Below are positions 5,797 through 6,705 of a DNA stretch of 6,705 nt, piece by piece. Position numbers and translations under genes: made by a program. The notes beneath the pieces were generated by a model. The model had not been told where the DNA came from, searched no databases, and saw nothing but the letters and a program-made list of their open reading frames with translations. Each line of letters opens with the position of its first letter. Position 1 is the stretch's first letter. Origin of the DNA: JBGTIS01 sp041745535 (lineage in GTDB: Bacteria > Bacteroidota > Bacteroidia > Cytophagales > Cyclobacteriaceae); the NCBI GenBank assembly GCA_041745535.1, contig JBGTIS010000166.1, forward strand, positions 1 to 6,705, in the 5' to 3' direction.

Positions 5797-6225
5797 ATGC
5801 GATTAAAGAACTGGTGGGGGTTGATATTGCTGGAGGTACTCATTACCGTTTCGTCCTGTGAAAACGATGGCTTGTACGATCCGGTGCCTTATGTACTGGT
5901 AGATATACCATTGGACCTGAACCGGCAGGATTTTGCCGCATTGCGGAGAGATGGCGGATCGGTAGAGATTTTAGGGGGTTCCCGAGGCATTATTGTATAC
6001 CGGGAAAATGCGCTTACCTATCGTGCTTTCGACAAACATTCACCCATTCCTACCGACAGGCTTTGCCTGGTAAGTGTACACCCATCGGGTTTTTATATGC
6101 AGGACTCCTGCGAAGGCATTACTTTCGATTTTAATGGGAATCCGCTGGGTGGTGCTTCTGTGGTGCCTATGAAACAGTATGCTACCCGGGTGGAGGGCCA
6201 TATTCTATACATCACCAATGAATAA
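5797..6225 (+). CDS. Lipoprotein with Rieske-like fold, iron-sulfur ligands apparently lost
   Basis: The 142-residue product begins with a short signal peptide: a basic start (MRLK), a hydrophobic stretch at about 6-18, and lipobox VSSC with Cys21 as the lipidated residue, so it should be attached to a membrane. The rest follows the pattern of small Bacteroidota Rieske-fold lipoproteins: IPLDLN at 37-42, GGSRGIIVYR at 60-69, TYRAFDKHSP at 74-83, FDFNGNPLGGA at 110-120, MKQYATRVEGHILYITN at 125-141. In true Rieske proteins two CxH/CxxH-type sites hold a [2Fe-2S] cluster. Here the first site reads D-K-H-S-P (Ser82 where Cys is expected) and the second D-S-C-E-G (Asp103 and Glu106 at ligand positions). 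Only Cys90 and Cys105 remain, so cluster binding is unlikely. It starts 57 nt after pheS and ends 30 nt before hemF, so it may be co-transcribed with them. The function is unknown. Confidence 0.88.
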   Translation: MRLKNWWGLILLEVLITVSSCENDGLYDPVPYVLVDIPLDLNRQDFAALRRDGGSVEILGGSRGIIVYRENALTYRAFDKHSPIPTDRLCLVSVHPSGFYMQDSCEGITFDFNGNPLGGASVVPMKQYATRVEGHILYITNE

Positions 6226-6255
6226 AATGATTCGTGGGAAAATCTGATTGTTTTT

Positions 6256-6705
6256 ATGAATAAAGAAAGCATTACCCATTGGTTTACTGAGTTGCAAAAT
6301 TCTATTTGTACAAGTCTGGAAGAAGCCGATGGGAAAGCCAGGTTTACAGAAGATGAGTGGGAGCGACCCGGCGGCGGGGGAGGCAGAAGCAGAACCATGG
6401 CCCAGGGTGCCATTATAGAAAAAGGTGGCGTCGGATTTTCGGCGGTTTACGGGAAAACCCCTGCCAATATTCTGAAAGCACTGCACCTGGAGGAAGCCGA
6501 TTTTTATGCTACCGGCGTATCTATTGTGATGCATCCTGCCAATCCGATGGTGCCCATTATACACATGAATGTGCGGTATTTTGAGATGACCAATGGCGTT
6601 AGCTGGTTTGGCGGTGGCATCGACCTTACGCCGCACTATATAGACCAGCAGGATGCCCGGTATTTTCATACTGAATTGAAAAAAGTGTGCGACCGGCACG
6701 ATGCC
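6256..6705 (+). CDS. hemF: Oxygen-dependent coproporphyrinogen III oxidase (partial, C-terminus beyond window)
   Basis: The enzyme oxidatively decarboxylates coproporphyrinogen III to protoporphyrinogen IX with O2, a late step of haem synthesis. The visible 150 residues, about half of the roughly 300-residue family, remain open to the window edge. Family motifs are clear: the Gly-rich WERPGGGGGRSR at 35-46, IIEKGGVGFSAVYG at 53-66, ATGVSIVMHPANPMVPIIHMNVRYFE at 85-110, WFGGGIDLTPHYID at 117-130, and FHTELKKVCDRH at 137-148. His93, His103, Asp123 and His138 fall at strongly conserved positions; several such His residues are linked to activity or metal binding in E. coli HemF. The ATG at 6256 follows the lipoprotein stop by 30 nt and leaves a typical short N-terminus. 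Use of this O2-dependent form implies an organism that meets oxygen. Confidence 0.96.
   Translation, partial: MNKESITHWFTELQNSICTSLEEADGKARFTEDEWERPGGGGGRSRTMAQGAIIEKGGVGFSAVYGKTPANILKALHLEEADFYATGVSIVMHPANPMVPIIHMNVRYFEMTNGVSWFGGGIDLTPHYIDQQDARYFHTELKKVCDRHDA

Noticed and set aside
6205..6699. Minus-strand 164-residue open frame opposite hemF
   Set aside because: The plus strand encodes unmistakable HemF motifs across the same bases.

Overview
The window looks like ordinary chromosome of a Bacteroidota bacterium, most likely from the Cytophagales/Chitinophagales side. The reasons are moderate GC with AT-rich intergenic stretches, several TAnnTTTG-type -7 promoter matches, little use of Shine-Dalgarno sequences, and genes typical of that phylum: a DUF2520 Rossmann protein, a Rieske-like lipoprotein, and a cNMP-domain histidine kinase. 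Genus or species cannot be read from the sequence.

Layout. At the left edge (1-621, minus strand) is the N-terminal part of a histidine kinase that pairs a cyclic-nucleotide-binding-like domain with a HisKA domain. A 221-bp divergent intergenic region separates it from a plus-strand run: pcm (isoaspartyl repair methyltransferase, 843-1493), a hotdog acyl-CoA thioesterase (1536-2057), an uncharacterised 178-aa protein whose pattern recalls the HolD/psi clamp-loader subunit (2067-2603), and a membrane-anchored NlpC/P60 cell-wall peptidase (about 2629-3171). This run meets a minus-strand DUF2520 gene (3168-3956) tail to tail, with overlapping stop codons. Next comes a 754-bp region without a credible gene. 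It holds a cluster of AAACCCG repeats and a 178-bp MITE-like long inverted repeat (4371-4548). On the right, plus-strand pheS (4711-5739), a small Rieske-fold lipoprotein that appears to have lost its iron-sulfur ligands (5797-6225), and the first half of hemF (6256 to the right edge) follow at short spacing.

How the genes relate. The functions are mostly housekeeping: protein repair, acyl-CoA turnover, wall remodelling, tRNA charging and haem synthesis. The close spacing of 843-3171 and of 4711-6705 suggests two transcription units. The genes do not form an evident single pathway.

No phage, CRISPR array, tRNA or rRNA was seen. The parts least explained by known families are the inverted-repeat element, the AAACCCG cluster, the HolD-like protein and the ligand-less Rieske-like lipoprotein. 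I found no convincing evidence of a wholly new multi-gene system.
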